Assembly: GCA_022826515.1 (NCBI GenBank)
Contig: JAJDUT010000040.1
Location: forward strand, 1 to 20,463
Reading direction: 5' to 3'
DNA length: 20,463 nt
DNA from: Candidatus Latescibacterota bacterium
GTDB taxonomy: Bacteria > Latescibacterota > UBA2968 > UBA8231
Positions 1 to 8,182 of the stretch are shown here, one piece after another. The notes beneath the pieces are model-generated. The model saw only the letters and a list, made by a program, of their open reading frames with translations, did not search any database and was not told the origin of the DNA. The position numbers were made by a program, and so were the translations under genes. Every line of letters starts with the position of its first letter. The first letter of the stretch is position 1.

Positions 1-61
1 AAAGCGCATGGCACCAAGCCAACCGCTCCAGGTCGGCTTGCAGTGCAGCCTCTTCTTCAAC
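1..61 (-). pseudogene. In-frame continuation of the PKS beyond its TGA
   Basis: Reading the minus strand in the PKS frame after the TGA at 62-64 gives VEEEAALQADLERLAWCHAL up to the window edge, with no further stop. This LERLAW-type helix is what normally follows the dehydratase linker in type I PKSs, before methyltransferase, ER or KR domains. The sequence therefore looks like PKS rather than spacer. One base change (for example GGA, TCA or CGA to TGA) would explain the stop. Confidence 0.7.
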
Positions 62-3000
62 TCAGACTCCTTCGGCGGCCAGGTACCGGGAGAATGGTTC
101 CGAGCGGGGGACCATGTCCGACGGGCTCGGGAGGAAATCGGCCGACGGCATTCCCGGCTCGAGGACGCCGTCCCGCCACACCACCTCGTACAGGAGTTCG
201 TCCAGCCCTTCCACTGCCGAGAGCATCGCCTCCCGGGTCGCCCGCTTCACTGCGTATCCGCTCAACTCACCGACCAGAACCCCATTCGAATCGTAAATGC
301 CCAGATCTCCGGCCAAAACCTCCGACGGCTCGTCCGCTTCTTCCCCTCGTGGATCCTCCCTCAGACGCACGTGGCAAATCAGCCGCTCCGGCAGCCGATC
401 CTGCAGCCACAGCCGTTCCCAAGCGAACGGCAGATAGGTGATTCCGCCTTCGATTTTGCCTGAATTGCGCGCCGCAGCCAGAACCTGAAAACAACCGTCT
501 AGCAGCAGCGGATGTACATCGAGTTCGCTCGGCCCGAGCGCTTCGGGGAAAGACACCTCGCCCAACGCCTCGCCTGGCCGGGACCAAACCGCAGCCAGCG
601 TGCGGAATCGCGGACCGAGATCAATCCCCACCTCGGCCTTGGCACGATAGAAAGCCGGCACATCCACCGGTGACAGGCTGGCCTTGAGGCTTTCTATATC
701 CAAGCGCGGTTCGGCTTCCGGGCCACGGGAGTCCGCCGCAATCTGAGCCTCGGCGTGCAGCGTCCATTCCTCCCCGTCCTCTCCTCTGCTGAGAATCTGC
801 ACTCGGCGCGACGCCCCCTTCTCGGAACGGTCGAGCAAAACCTGCACCTTCCGGCCTTCTTCGCCGCTCCCGTCTTCCTCCTCCGAAAAGATCAGCGGAT
901 TGTGCAGTTGCATGTCCTCTACTGCCAGCGAGCCAGCCTCGGCCGCGGATGCCAATGTCGCCATGGCTCCGTAGAGCGCCCCCGGCACCACGAGCCGGCC
1001 GAACACCCGGTGATCGTTCAGCCACTCCGGATCCGCGGGAAACACTTCCGTCTCAAAGGTGATCTCCCCGCTGGCGGATTCGTGCCGGTCGCCGAGCAAC
1101 GGGTGGCCAGTGTTCGTCCGCCGCCGCTTCGGTGCCTCAATCCAGTGACGCCGGCGCTGGAACGGATAATCCGGCAGTGCCACCCGGCGTCGGGTCTCCC
1201 CGGCGAACAGCCCGGCAAAGGACAGCGCAAGACCCGCCTCGTATGCTCCTGCAACCGCCGAGGTAAACGCGCGATCCGCTTCTTCTTGCGACACCCTAGA
1301 CGAGGGGCGCAACTGGCTCGACAGCGCAACTGGCGGCCCGCTGCCATCGCCCGAGCTCGGCCACGCCAAGGTCGCCATCGAACCCAGCACTGCGTGCGGC
1401 CCAACCTCAATGATCAGATCAATACCCAACTCCACCAGCGTCTCCATGCTCGGCGCAAACGCCACCGGCTCCCGCGTGTGCTTGCACCAGTACGCACCAT
1501 CCAGCCGTTCATCCGTCCCCAATACTCTCCCCGTCACATTGCTCACCAGCGTCAGCGACGGAGGCGCAATCTCCATCTTTGCGACTACAGCTTCCAACCC
1601 GTCCAACATTGGCTCCACCAACGGACTGTGGAAGGCATTGTTGGTGTGCAAGCGGTTGACCCGAATGTCCTCCGCGAGGAAGCGCTCCTCAATCGCCGCC
1701 ACTTCTTCCTCCGGGCCGCTTACGACCTGATGTGCCCCATTGTAGGCCGCAATGCTCAGCCCGACCCCCGTGGACGCAGCATTCAACTCATCAATCGCCG
1801 CTTCTACTTGCGGAACGTCCGCAAAAATCGCCGCCATAGCCCCTTGCGGCAGCTTGGCCGTTAGTTCGCCCCTCGCCGCGGCAAACCGCACCCCTTCTTC
1901 CAAGCCAAACACCCCCGCCGCTTGCGCCGCCGCCATTTCCCCGAGACTGTGCCCAAGCACTGCGCTGGGACGAACACCCACGCTCTCCCACAGCGCCGTC
2001 AGCGCACACTCCAGCGCAAAAATGGCCGGCTGCGTCCACTCCTGATCCGACAAATCACCGGCCCGACCGAACATCACATCGAGCAACGAGACGCCGCGGT
2101 CTTCCCGCAACGCGGCGTCACAGCGATCCAGCACCGCCCGCACCACCGGCTCGCTGCGGTACAGCTTCTCGCCCATGCCGACCCAATGGCTGCCCTGCCC
2201 GGTATATACAAACGCCACCTTGGACGGCGCGGGCGGGGCCGGTCCTGCGCCTGCTTCTACAATCGCACTCAGCCCGTCGCGCAGGGACTCGACATCGCCG
2301 AACACCACACCGGCCCGGTGCGCAAAGTGACTGCGTCCGACGCCAGCGGTCCAAGCCATGTCCGCAAGCACCTTCTGCGAAGAAAGCTCCCCGGCGCGCT
2401 CGTCGAGCCACGACAGGTACCGCCCTGCCAGATCCCTGAGCGCCTGATCCGATCTACCCGCCAGCGGCAGGAACCGGGTCTCCCGCGGACCCGACTCTCC
2501 CTCCGCTGGCGACCGGCCGGCGAGCGTCTCGGGAAGAGAAACCGCAACCTGCAGACCGGAACCCTCGGGTGAGTGCCCCTCACCGCTTGCCGCCGAATCA
2601 CCATCGAGAGTTCCGTACCCCTCCACCACGACGTGCGCATTCGTGCCCGACCACCCGAACCCGCTCACGCCCGCGGTCGGGGGGCGGTCGGCATGGAGCG
2701 GCCAAGTCATCTGCTCAGAGGTGACTCGCAGCGGCAGCCGGTCCCAGTCCATCTGCGGGTTCGGCTCGTGGAAGTGGAGGTGCTGGGGAATCACTCCCCG
2801 CTGCATCGCCAGCACCACCTTGATCAGCGCGGCGACCCCGGCCGCGGACTCGAGGTGCCCGATATTCGTCTTCACCGAGCCGATCAGCAGGGGGCGATCC
2901 ATCTCGCGTCCCTTGCCGTAAGCAGCCGCCGCGGCCTCCACTTCGATCGGGTCTCCCACCTCCGTTCCCGTGCCGTGCGCTTCGAGGTAGTCCACATCCT

Positions 3001-3937
3001 CAGGCAGGACCCCCGCACGGGACAATGCCTCCCCGATCACTACCTCCTGCGCGGCCGCGCTCGGCACTGTCAGCCCGGGGGTCGCCCCATCCTGGTTGAC
3101 CGCCGAGCCGCGGATCACCCCCCAGATGCGGTCGCCGTCCGCCTCCGCCTGACGCAGGTGCTTGAGGACCACGATTCCACAGCCTTCACCCCGCACGTAC
3201 CCGTTCGCCGCCGCATCGAAGGTCTTGCATCGCCCGTCCGGTGCCAGCATCCCAGCCTTCCCGCGCAACTCCGAAAGCCGTCCCGACAGGATCAGGTGAA
3301 CGCCCCCGGCGAGGGCGAGATCCGCTTCCCCCCGCTGCAGAGCAGATACCGCCTGGTGTATGGCCACCAGCGATGACGAGCAGGCGGTGTCCAGCGCCAT
3401 TGCCGGTCCCTCCAGATCCAGCGCAAAGGCGACCCGCCCGATGGCCGTGTTGAAGGAGGTCCCGCTGACCGCATAGAGACTAGCGGCAGGCTCAGTGATC
3501 TCCCTGCCAGCCATGATCAGACTGCGGTAATCGTGATTGCTGATCCCGGCATACACTCCGGTGCGGCTGCCCCTCAGGCGGTCGGGATCCATCCCCGCGT
3601 CCTCCAAGGCCCGCCAACTCGTCTCCAGCATCAATCTCTGCTGTGGATCCAGCAGGTCCGCCTCGACCGGGGAAATCCGGAAGAAGGCGGCATCAAACAG
3701 GTCGATCCTGTCGAGGTACCCACCAAATCGGCAGGCCTCGCTCTGAATCTCGGGGTCTGGGAATAGCTCGCCAACGCGCCCGACCCCGGAGCCAGGAACT
3801 CCCTCTGTCACGGCGTTCTCGCCGGCTGCGAGCAGACGCCAGAACGCCGCAAGGTCCTCCGCGCCGGGGAACCGGCACGCCATCCCCACGATCGCTATCG
3901 GCTGTGTGGACGGAGAAGATTGTTCATTAGATTTCAT
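62..3937 (-). CDS. Type I polyketide synthase, KS-AT-DH (interrupted by in-frame TGA; 3' part outside window)
   Basis: Cytosolic megasynthase module that condenses an acyl starter with a malonyl-type extender. The readable 1291 residues hold a ketosynthase (about 12-440) with Cys186 in DTACSSS, His321 in EAHGTG and His361 in NIGHLES. An acyltransferase follows (about 573-860) with Ser664 in GHSLGE; its specificity motif NAFH (767-770) resembles the malonyl type HAFH. A dehydratase (about 945-1230) has His976 in the HxxxGxxxxP motif and Asp1147 in DGCFQ. No ACP, KR, ER or methyltransferase is in the window. Only 11 residues precede the KS, so this looks like the first or only module. The start has just a weak, distant AGAAAGG upstream. 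TGA at 62-64 stops the frame, but the same frame continues to the edge with PKS-like sequence, so the true protein is probably much longer, or the gene is broken. Confidence 0.93.
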   Translation of the reverse strand: MKSNEQSSPSTQPIAIVGMACRFPGAEDLAAFWRLLAAGENAVTEGVPGSGVGRVGELFPDPEIQSEACRFGGYLDRIDLFDAAFFRISPVEADLLDPQQRLMLETSWRALEDAGMDPDRLRGSRTGVYAGISNHDYRSLIMAGREITEPAASLYAVSGTSFNTAIGRVAFALDLEGPAMALDTACSSSLVAIHQAVSALQRGEADLALAGGVHLILSGRLSELRGKAGMLAPDGRCKTFDAAANGYVRGEGCGIVVLKHLRQAEADGDRIWGVIRGSAVNQDGATPGLTVPSAAAQEVVIGEALSRAGVLPEDVDYLEAHGTGTEVGDPIEVEAAAAAYGKGREMDRPLLIGSVKTNIGHLESAAGVAALIKVVLAMQRGVIPQHLHFHEPNPQMDWDRLPLRVTSEQMTWPLHADRPPTAGVSGFGWSGTNAHVVVEGYGTLDGDSAASGEGHSPEGSGLQVAVSLPETLAGRSPAEGESGPRETRFLPLAGRSDQALRDLAGRYLSWLDERAGELSSQKVLADMAWTAGVGRSHFAHRAGVVFGDVESLRDGLSAIVEAGAGPAPPAPSKVAFVYTGQGSHWVGMGEKLYRSEPVVRAVLDRCDAALREDRGVSLLDVMFGRAGDLSDQEWTQPAIFALECALTALWESVGVRPSAVLGHSLGEMAAAQAAGVFGLEEGVRFAAARGELTAKLPQGAMAAIFADVPQVEAAIDELNAASTGVGLSIAAYNGAHQVVSGPEEEVAAIEERFLAEDIRVNRLHTNNAFHSPLVEPMLDGLEAVVAKMEIAPPSLTLVSNVTGRVLGTDERLDGAYWCKHTREPVAFAPSMETLVELGIDLIIEVGPHAVLGSMATLAWPSSGDGSGPPVALSSQLRPSSRVSQEEADRAFTSAVAGAYEAGLALSFAGLFAGETRRRVALPDYPFQRRRHWIEAPKRRRTNTGHPLLGDRHESASGEITFETEVFPADPEWLNDHRVFGRLVVPGALYGAMATLASAAEAGSLAVEDMQLHNPLIFSEEEDGSGEEGRKVQVLLDRSEKGASRRVQILSRGEDGEEWTLHAEAQIAADSRGPEAEPRLDIESLKASLSPVDVPAFYRAKAEVGIDLGPRFRTLAAVWSRPGEALGEVSFPEALGPSELDVHPLLLDGCFQVLAAARNSGKIEGGITYLPFAWERLWLQDRLPERLICHVRLREDPRGEEADEPSEVLAGDLGIYDSNGVLVGELSGYAVKRATREAMLSAVEGLDELLYEVVWRDGVLEPGMPSADFLPSPSDMVPRSEPFSRYLAAEGV

Positions 3938-4000
3938 CGCGTTTGTCAGTACACCTTTCTGAAGTTATTTGCATACAGTTATGTAATGCCCCAGCCCAGG

Positions 4001-4017
4001 AAAGATACCGTATCTTT
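4001..4017. promoter_or_regulatory. 17-bp perfect inverted repeat upstream of the PKS, possible operator
   Basis: AAAGATA-CCG-TATCTTT is a perfect palindrome with 7-base arms and a 3-base centre, about 64 bases before the PKS start. It is not followed by a T-run on either strand, so it reads as a protein-binding site rather than a terminator. The regulator is unknown. Confidence 0.35.
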
Positions 4018-4051
4018 TCACAAATGTAATAGGTGCGTTGAAACCGGTCAT

Positions 4052-4064
4052 CCACAATATGTGG
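4052..4064. promoter_or_regulatory. 13-bp inverted repeat upstream of the PKS, possible second operator
   Basis: CCACA-ATA-TGTGG has 5-base arms and a 3-base centre. It lies 34 bases from the 17-bp repeat, in the same gap (3938-4115) between the PKS start and the end of the small minus-strand gene. I see no convincing -35/-10 pair around it. Confidence 0.22.
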
Positions 4065-4115
4065 CGGAAATGACAAGCTGTTATAAGCAATGACGATTCG
4101 CCTACCACGGCCTTC

Positions 4116-4496
4116 CTAGGCGCTGTCACACCCCAACACCATCGCCTCGCACTGGTGCAGCGTCGGCCACGGATCAGGTGTCTGCAAACCGTCGAGTCCT
4201 ATGAGAAGTCGGTTGAGTTCAAAGCCGCCGACCGTCATCTTGCGGATCGGCTTGCCATCGGCATCCACATCCGGGTCGGGATCCCAAACTTCCGTGTCGT
4301 CTCCCCACATGGCCGAATGCGGACTGCCGCGCCAGACGACATCATCGTCAATCCCAATAAGTCCGGCGAGAGCATCGACCTCGGCCGGGACCAGTTCGTC
4401 GAGCTGATGGGTTACATCGTCGGGATTGCGGTCGGGCAGGTAGAAGAGCATCCAGTTGCCGTCGGTATTGAAAATCAGGCGCGGGAGTTTAGTCAT
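4116..4496 (-). CDS. Hypothetical protein, 126 aa, possibly a truncated N-terminal part of a larger protein
   Basis: I do not recognise this family with certainty. The protein is soluble and acidic, without signal peptide or membrane segment, and is rich in Trp, Asp and Pro (FNTDGNWMLFYLPDRNP near the start, DPDPDVDADG near 72-81). The start ATG at 4496 is supported by GGAGA 6 bases upstream. It ends in TAG soon after a DPWPTLHQCEAM stretch. The compact order of a beta-strand, helix and conserved-looking motifs with an abrupt end suggests the N-terminal piece of a longer enzyme, but this is only an impression. It lies between the PKS (same strand, 178 bases further on) and the divergent DUF5916 gene, and no functional link is apparent. 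Confidence 0.6.
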   Translation of the reverse strand: MTKLPRLIFNTDGNWMLFYLPDRNPDDVTHQLDELVPAEVDALAGLIGIDDDVVWRGSPHSAMWGDDTEVWDPDPDVDADGKPIRKMTVGGFELNRLLIGLDGLQTPDPWPTLHQCEAMVLGCDSA

Positions 4497-4610
4497 CGCG
4501 GTCTCCGTTGTAGAATACTGCGGCTGAAGAGGCGGAGGAAGGTAGTTTAGTCAATATGGAGTGTCAACGAAGCGGCGAGCGCGTCTTCCTTGACAGAGAG
4601 ACTGCGAAAA

Positions 4611-4629
4611 TTGAGCTTCACCTGCTCAA
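4611..4629. promoter_or_regulatory. Inverted repeat TTGAGC-N7-GCTCAA before the DUF5916 gene
   Basis: Perfect 6-base arms separated by seven bases lie 23 bases before the TTG start of the barrel-protein gene, within the divergent intergenic region 4497-4652. It could be an operator or a 5' leader hairpin near the ribosome-binding region. A TTGACA at 4590-4595 lies just upstream, but no good -10 box follows at the right distance. Confidence 0.25.
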
Positions 4630-4652
4630 GTGAGAAGCCCTGAGCCTATATC

Positions 4653-6950
4653 TTGAACCTTCTACCGTCCATTGCCAAAAGCGCCGTCGTTCTGGCGGTC
4701 ATCGCCACACCAAGCCAAGCTGGGGAAACCCCCGTCGTCCAAGCCACCCGCACGCCCACGCCTCCAAACATCGACGGTCTCCTCGACGATCCAGGCTGGC
4801 ACCAAGCCCCGACCATAGCCGACTTCTTCCAGCGCGATCCCGTCGAAGGTGCCCCGCCCACCGAACAGACCCAGGCCCGCATCCTCTTTGACGACGACTA
4901 TCTGTACTTTGCCCTGCGCTGCTTCGACAGCGAGGCCGATCGCCTAGTGGCCAACCAAATGCGGCGCGATGCCGAGTTGGACGAAAACGACAATATCCAG
5001 ATCATACTCGACCCCTATAACGACCGCCGCAGCGGCTTTTACTTTAGCACCAATCCCTTGGGCGCGCGCCAAGACATGCTGCTCACCGACGAGGGCCGCA
5101 CCCGCAACCAAGCCTGGGACAGCGTCTGGCAGAGCCGCACCCATATCGACAGCTTGGGCTGGAGCGCCGAAGTAGCCATTCCCTTCGATCAGGTGCGCTA
5201 CCCAGACAGCGACCAAGCCGTGTGGGGCATTAACATCGGCCGCGCCATTCGCCGCAAAAACGAGGAAGTCTTCCTCGTTCCCCCGCCCCAGTCCTATGGT
5301 TTTAGGGGCCGCTATCGCACCTCGCGTCTCGCCGTCCTGACGGGTTTGGGCCGCTTGCAGAGCCGCCCACCCCTAGCGGCCGTCCCCTTCTTCCTGAGCG
5401 GCACTCAACGAGATTTCACCGCCGATGGTTCCACGGAATACGACCTAGATCCAGGCCTAGATTTCAAATACGGCCTCACGCCCTCGCTGACTTTGGACCT
5501 ATCCTACAAAACCGACTTCGCCCAAGTGGAAGCCGACCAAGAGCAGATCAATCTCACCCGCTTCAGCCTGTTCTTCCCCGAAAAGCGCGATTTCTTCCTC
5601 GAAGGAGCCGGAATTTTTGAATTCGGCGAACGCGTCGAAAGGCAGGGCTCCGGCGGCCGGCCGCCCACCCTGCTGTTCTACAGCCGCCGCATTGGCATTG
5701 AAGAGGGCCACAACCTGCCCGTATTGGCTGGAGGCAAACTCACTGGACGGGCCGGCCCCTATCAAATTGGTGCCCTGCGCATGACCACTCAGGCCATGAC
5801 CTTTGTCGATGACGAGGAAGAGGATCGCTTTGTCACCGCAGACGGCGACCTGCTAGACGAGGATCAAGCGGAGCTAAGTGAGGACACCATCGTCGATACC
5901 CTGCGATTGAACATCCCCGACACCCTGCACGTAGCCCAGACCGACTTCACAGTCCTGCGCATCAAGCGCGACATGTTGGGCCGCTCCAACCTCGGCTTTA
6001 TCGCCATCGACAAACAACCCGGCTCCGAGGCCAACTACAACCGCACCGGCGGCTTCGACTTCACCCTGTCGCTATTGCAAGCCGCTCTCAACCTGCGCGG
6101 ATTTGCCGCCAAGACTTGGACACCCCAAGTGGAGGGCCGCGACCGGGCCGGCCTGCTGGAACTGGACTACCGCCAAGGCCGCTTTGAGACTCGCCTAAAC
6201 TATCTGGACGTGGAAGAAGACTTTGCGCCCAAAGTGGGCTTTGTACCGCGCGCCGACATCCGCCGCTTCAAAGGCAGTGGGCGCTACCGACCCCGCCCGA
6301 ACATCGGCTGGATCCGCATGTTCTCGCTCGGGCCGCGCTTTACCTATCTGATGGATCGGAACAATACTTTGCAGAGCCGCGATTTTCAATTCTCCGCTTT
6401 TGTCAATTTGGAAATCGGCGACTGGTTCGGGGCGCGCTATCGCCAACGCTACGAGCTTTTGGACGAGTCTTTTGAAATACGCGACGCCCAAGAAATTCCT
6501 CCGGGCGCGTACGAATTTGGCAGCTACGAGTTCAATTTTTTCGCCAATTCAAGCCGCCGCCTCTCGGGCCGCGTTTCGGGCGAATACGGCGATTTCTTCA
6601 ACGGCACCCGCCAGCGCGTTTCCACCGAGACCATCTGGCGCTACAATGCCCGCCTAGAGCTGGAAGGCACCTACGAGTTCAACCACATCAACCTACCCAA
6701 CGGCACCTTCAACACTCACCTATTCGGCCACCGCTTCCTCTATTCCTTCTCGCCCGACATGTTCGTGCGCGGCTTCTTACAGTGGAACAGCGCCCAAGAG
6801 CTAGTAGGCGGCAATTTCCTATTCAACTACCGCTATCTGCCCGGCAGCGATCTGTTCCTCGTGTACAATCAGGTCTGGGATACGGAGGGAGGGCTACAAC
6901 AAGCCAGCCGCTCGCTGCAACTCAAAGTGTCGTACTATTGGCAGCGCTGA
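4653..6950 (+). CDS. DUF5916 outer-membrane beta-barrel protein with N-terminal CBM9-like domain
   Basis: Predicted secreted, outer-membrane protein of 765 residues, a usual length for the family; its biochemical role is unknown. A signal peptide (about 1-23, ending TPSQA) is followed by a carbohydrate-binding family 9-like domain (about 27-210; IDGLLDDPGW and AWDSVWQSR are typical). The DUF5916 hallmark LTRFSLFFPEKRDFFLEGAG is at 301-320, followed by alternating beta-strands to the C-terminus, which ends SYYWQR like a barrel's last strand. An acidic insert lies near 384-411. The start is TTG: an in-frame TGA at 4641-4643 and the absence of an upstream ATG force it, and the ribosome-binding site is poor. 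It appears to be monocistronic. In related bacteria such proteins often accompany polymer uptake genes, but none adjoin it here. Confidence 0.88.
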   Translation: MNLLPSIAKSAVVLAVIATPSQAGETPVVQATRTPTPPNIDGLLDDPGWHQAPTIADFFQRDPVEGAPPTEQTQARILFDDDYLYFALRCFDSEADRLVANQMRRDAELDENDNIQIILDPYNDRRSGFYFSTNPLGARQDMLLTDEGRTRNQAWDSVWQSRTHIDSLGWSAEVAIPFDQVRYPDSDQAVWGINIGRAIRRKNEEVFLVPPPQSYGFRGRYRTSRLAVLTGLGRLQSRPPLAAVPFFLSGTQRDFTADGSTEYDLDPGLDFKYGLTPSLTLDLSYKTDFAQVEADQEQINLTRFSLFFPEKRDFFLEGAGIFEFGERVERQGSGGRPPTLLFYSRRIGIEEGHNLPVLAGGKLTGRAGPYQIGALRMTTQAMTFVDDEEEDRFVTADGDLLDEDQAELSEDTIVDTLRLNIPDTLHVAQTDFTVLRIKRDMLGRSNLGFIAIDKQPGSEANYNRTGGFDFTLSLLQAALNLRGFAAKTWTPQVEGRDRAGLLELDYRQGRFETRLNYLDVEEDFAPKVGFVPRADIRRFKGSGRYRPRPNIGWIRMFSLGPRFTYLMDRNNTLQSRDFQFSAFVNLEIGDWFGARYRQRYELLDESFEIRDAQEIPPGAYEFGSYEFNFFANSSRRLSGRVSGEYGDFFNGTRQRVSTETIWRYNARLELEGTYEFNHINLPNGTFNTHLFGHRFLYSFSPDMFVRGFLQWNSAQELVGGNFLFNYRYLPGSDLFLVYNQVWDTEGGLQQASRSLQLKVSYYWQR

Positions 6951-7013
6951 GGGGGCTCAGTACGCGTAGATGGCTGCGCGACCAGTGGGGTCGGGCGTCC
7001 TGTCGCGGTTTCC

Positions 7014-7025
7014 TTGACAGGTCAA
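7014..7025. promoter_or_regulatory. Palindrome TTGAC-AG-GTCAA before the ATPase gene
   Basis: A perfect 12-base inverted repeat whose left arm doubles as a consensus-like -35 box (TTGACA). It lies 57 bases before the GTG start of the ATPase gene. No well-placed -10 box is visible at 16-18 bases (the nearest TGATAC is 23 bases away), so a promoter is uncertain; an operator for the two-gene system is possible. Confidence 0.3.
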
Positions 7026-7081
7026 TACCATCTCAACGACATTGATACGAATAGAAAAATCAACCATTAAAGGTGACGCCC

Positions 7082-8182
7082 GTGCTGTCAAGACTCTATG
7101 TGGACAACTTCCGTTGTCTGGAAAACTTTGAACTCGATCTCGACGAGACGAACGTCTTCCTAGGTCGGAACGGCACGGGTAAGACCTCCGTTCTGAACGT
7201 GCTCAGAAACATCCAGAGTCTGGTCGTGCGGGGATCGAAAGTGGATGCAGTATTCCCAGCCCGGGACATTTCGCTCAACAGCCAACGCAGCGAACAGCGA
7301 TTCGAAATCGAGACCCGCGTCAACGAAGAAGTCTACCATTATTCGCTCATAGTGGAGCATGACCTCTCTCGTGGCATGATGCGAGTCGGGGAAGAAACGC
7401 TTGAACACGACGGCAACCCAATCTTTGAATTCAAGGACGGAAACGCGCAGCTATATAACGATGACTACTCCCAAGGCCCTTCGTATCCCTTCGACTGGTC
7501 GCAGTCCGGAATCTGCTTCTTGAACGAAATGAGTGCCAATAGGAAGCTAACACAGTTCAAAAAGGAGATCGCCAATTACATAATCGTTAGCTGCTGTCCG
7601 CCTATTATGTCTGCAGAAACGAGAACCGAGGACGAGTTTCTAGAGCCTTGGATGCAGAACTTCGTCGGCTGGTATCGTCGTGCTGCGCAGGAGAATATGG
7701 GATCCATCAGTCCGCTGTTTGAGATTCTGGGTGAAGTGCTCCCAAGTTTCGATTCGATCCGTTTGGCGGAATCTGGAGAGAACTCCCGCGCCCTTAAAGC
7801 AATCTTTCAAGGCCCGTCGTCCGAACTTATTCACTACGGTTTCGATCAGCTCTCCGATGGCCAACGAGCCCTGATCGCCATGTACAGCCTGACCTACCTC
7901 TCTACGGATCGTCAAGTTTCGCTGTTCATTGACGAACCCGCTAACTACCTCGCCCTTGGGGAAGTACAGCCTTGGCTCGTCGAAGCGGCTGAGCGGACCG
8001 GCGAGTCCTTGGGGCAACTTGTCGCCACATCGCATCACCCCGTAATAATCGATTACATGGCGGGCGCGAACGGCAGATGGTTCTTCCGCGAGGGAGACGG
8101 CCCGGTGCGGGTGAGCAAAGAACCGAAGAATACCGTCGATGGCCTGTCGCTGTCCGAAACCATAGCCAGACGCTGGGAATGA
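7082..8182 (+). CDS. AAA ATPase (OLD/AAA_21-like), partner of a TOPRIM-like protein
   Basis: ABC/SMC-type ATPase of the kind used as sensor or motor in several anti-phage systems. In the 366-residue form, Walker A is GRNGTGKT (28-35), the signature is LSDGQ (257-261), Walker B is SLFIDEP (280-286) and a switch histidine lies in TSHHP (316-320). The N-terminus RLYVDNFRCLENFELDL is the classic start of such ATPases. I prefer GTG at 7082, because AAAGG (7069-7073) then sits 8 bases upstream; an alternative GTG at 7073 lacks a ribosome-binding site. Its stop overlaps the next gene's start in ATGA (8179-8182), so the two are probably co-translated and act together. Known ATPase-plus-TOPRIM systems include PARIS and Gabija-like pairs; which one this resembles most cannot be settled by eye. 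Confidence 0.88.
   Translation: MLSRLYVDNFRCLENFELDLDETNVFLGRNGTGKTSVLNVLRNIQSLVVRGSKVDAVFPARDISLNSQRSEQRFEIETRVNEEVYHYSLIVEHDLSRGMMRVGEETLEHDGNPIFEFKDGNAQLYNDDYSQGPSYPFDWSQSGICFLNEMSANRKLTQFKKEIANYIIVSCCPPIMSAETRTEDEFLEPWMQNFVGWYRRAAQENMGSISPLFEILGEVLPSFDSIRLAESGENSRALKAIFQGPSSELIHYGFDQLSDGQRALIAMYSLTYLSTDRQVSLFIDEPANYLALGEVQPWLVEAAERTGESLGQLVATSHHPVIIDYMAGANGRWFFREGDGPVRVSKEPKNTVDGLSLSETIARRWE

Noticed and set aside
62..64. Selenocysteine or genetic-code reassignment of TGA
   Set aside because: No selenoprotein context or hairpin is apparent, glycine is the expected residue at 9135-9137, and TGA clearly ends other genes here, including the ATGA overlap at 8179-8182 and TGA-TAG at 10622-10617. 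Nonsense mutation or sequence error is simpler.
755..1864. 369-codon plus-strand open frame opposite the PKS
   Set aside because: It is a low-complexity Arg/Pro/His-rich translation antisense to a clear PKS domain region, a usual by-product of GC-rich coding DNA.
6999..7021. Hairpin CCTGTC-N11-GACAGG as a terminator for the DUF5916 gene
   Set aside because: The stem is only 6 bases with an 11-base loop and no T-run follows.
8077..8178. Longer N-terminus for the TOPRIM-like protein
   Set aside because: It would lie wholly within the ATPase gene; ATG 8179 gives the typical coupled overlap and starts directly at the first strand.
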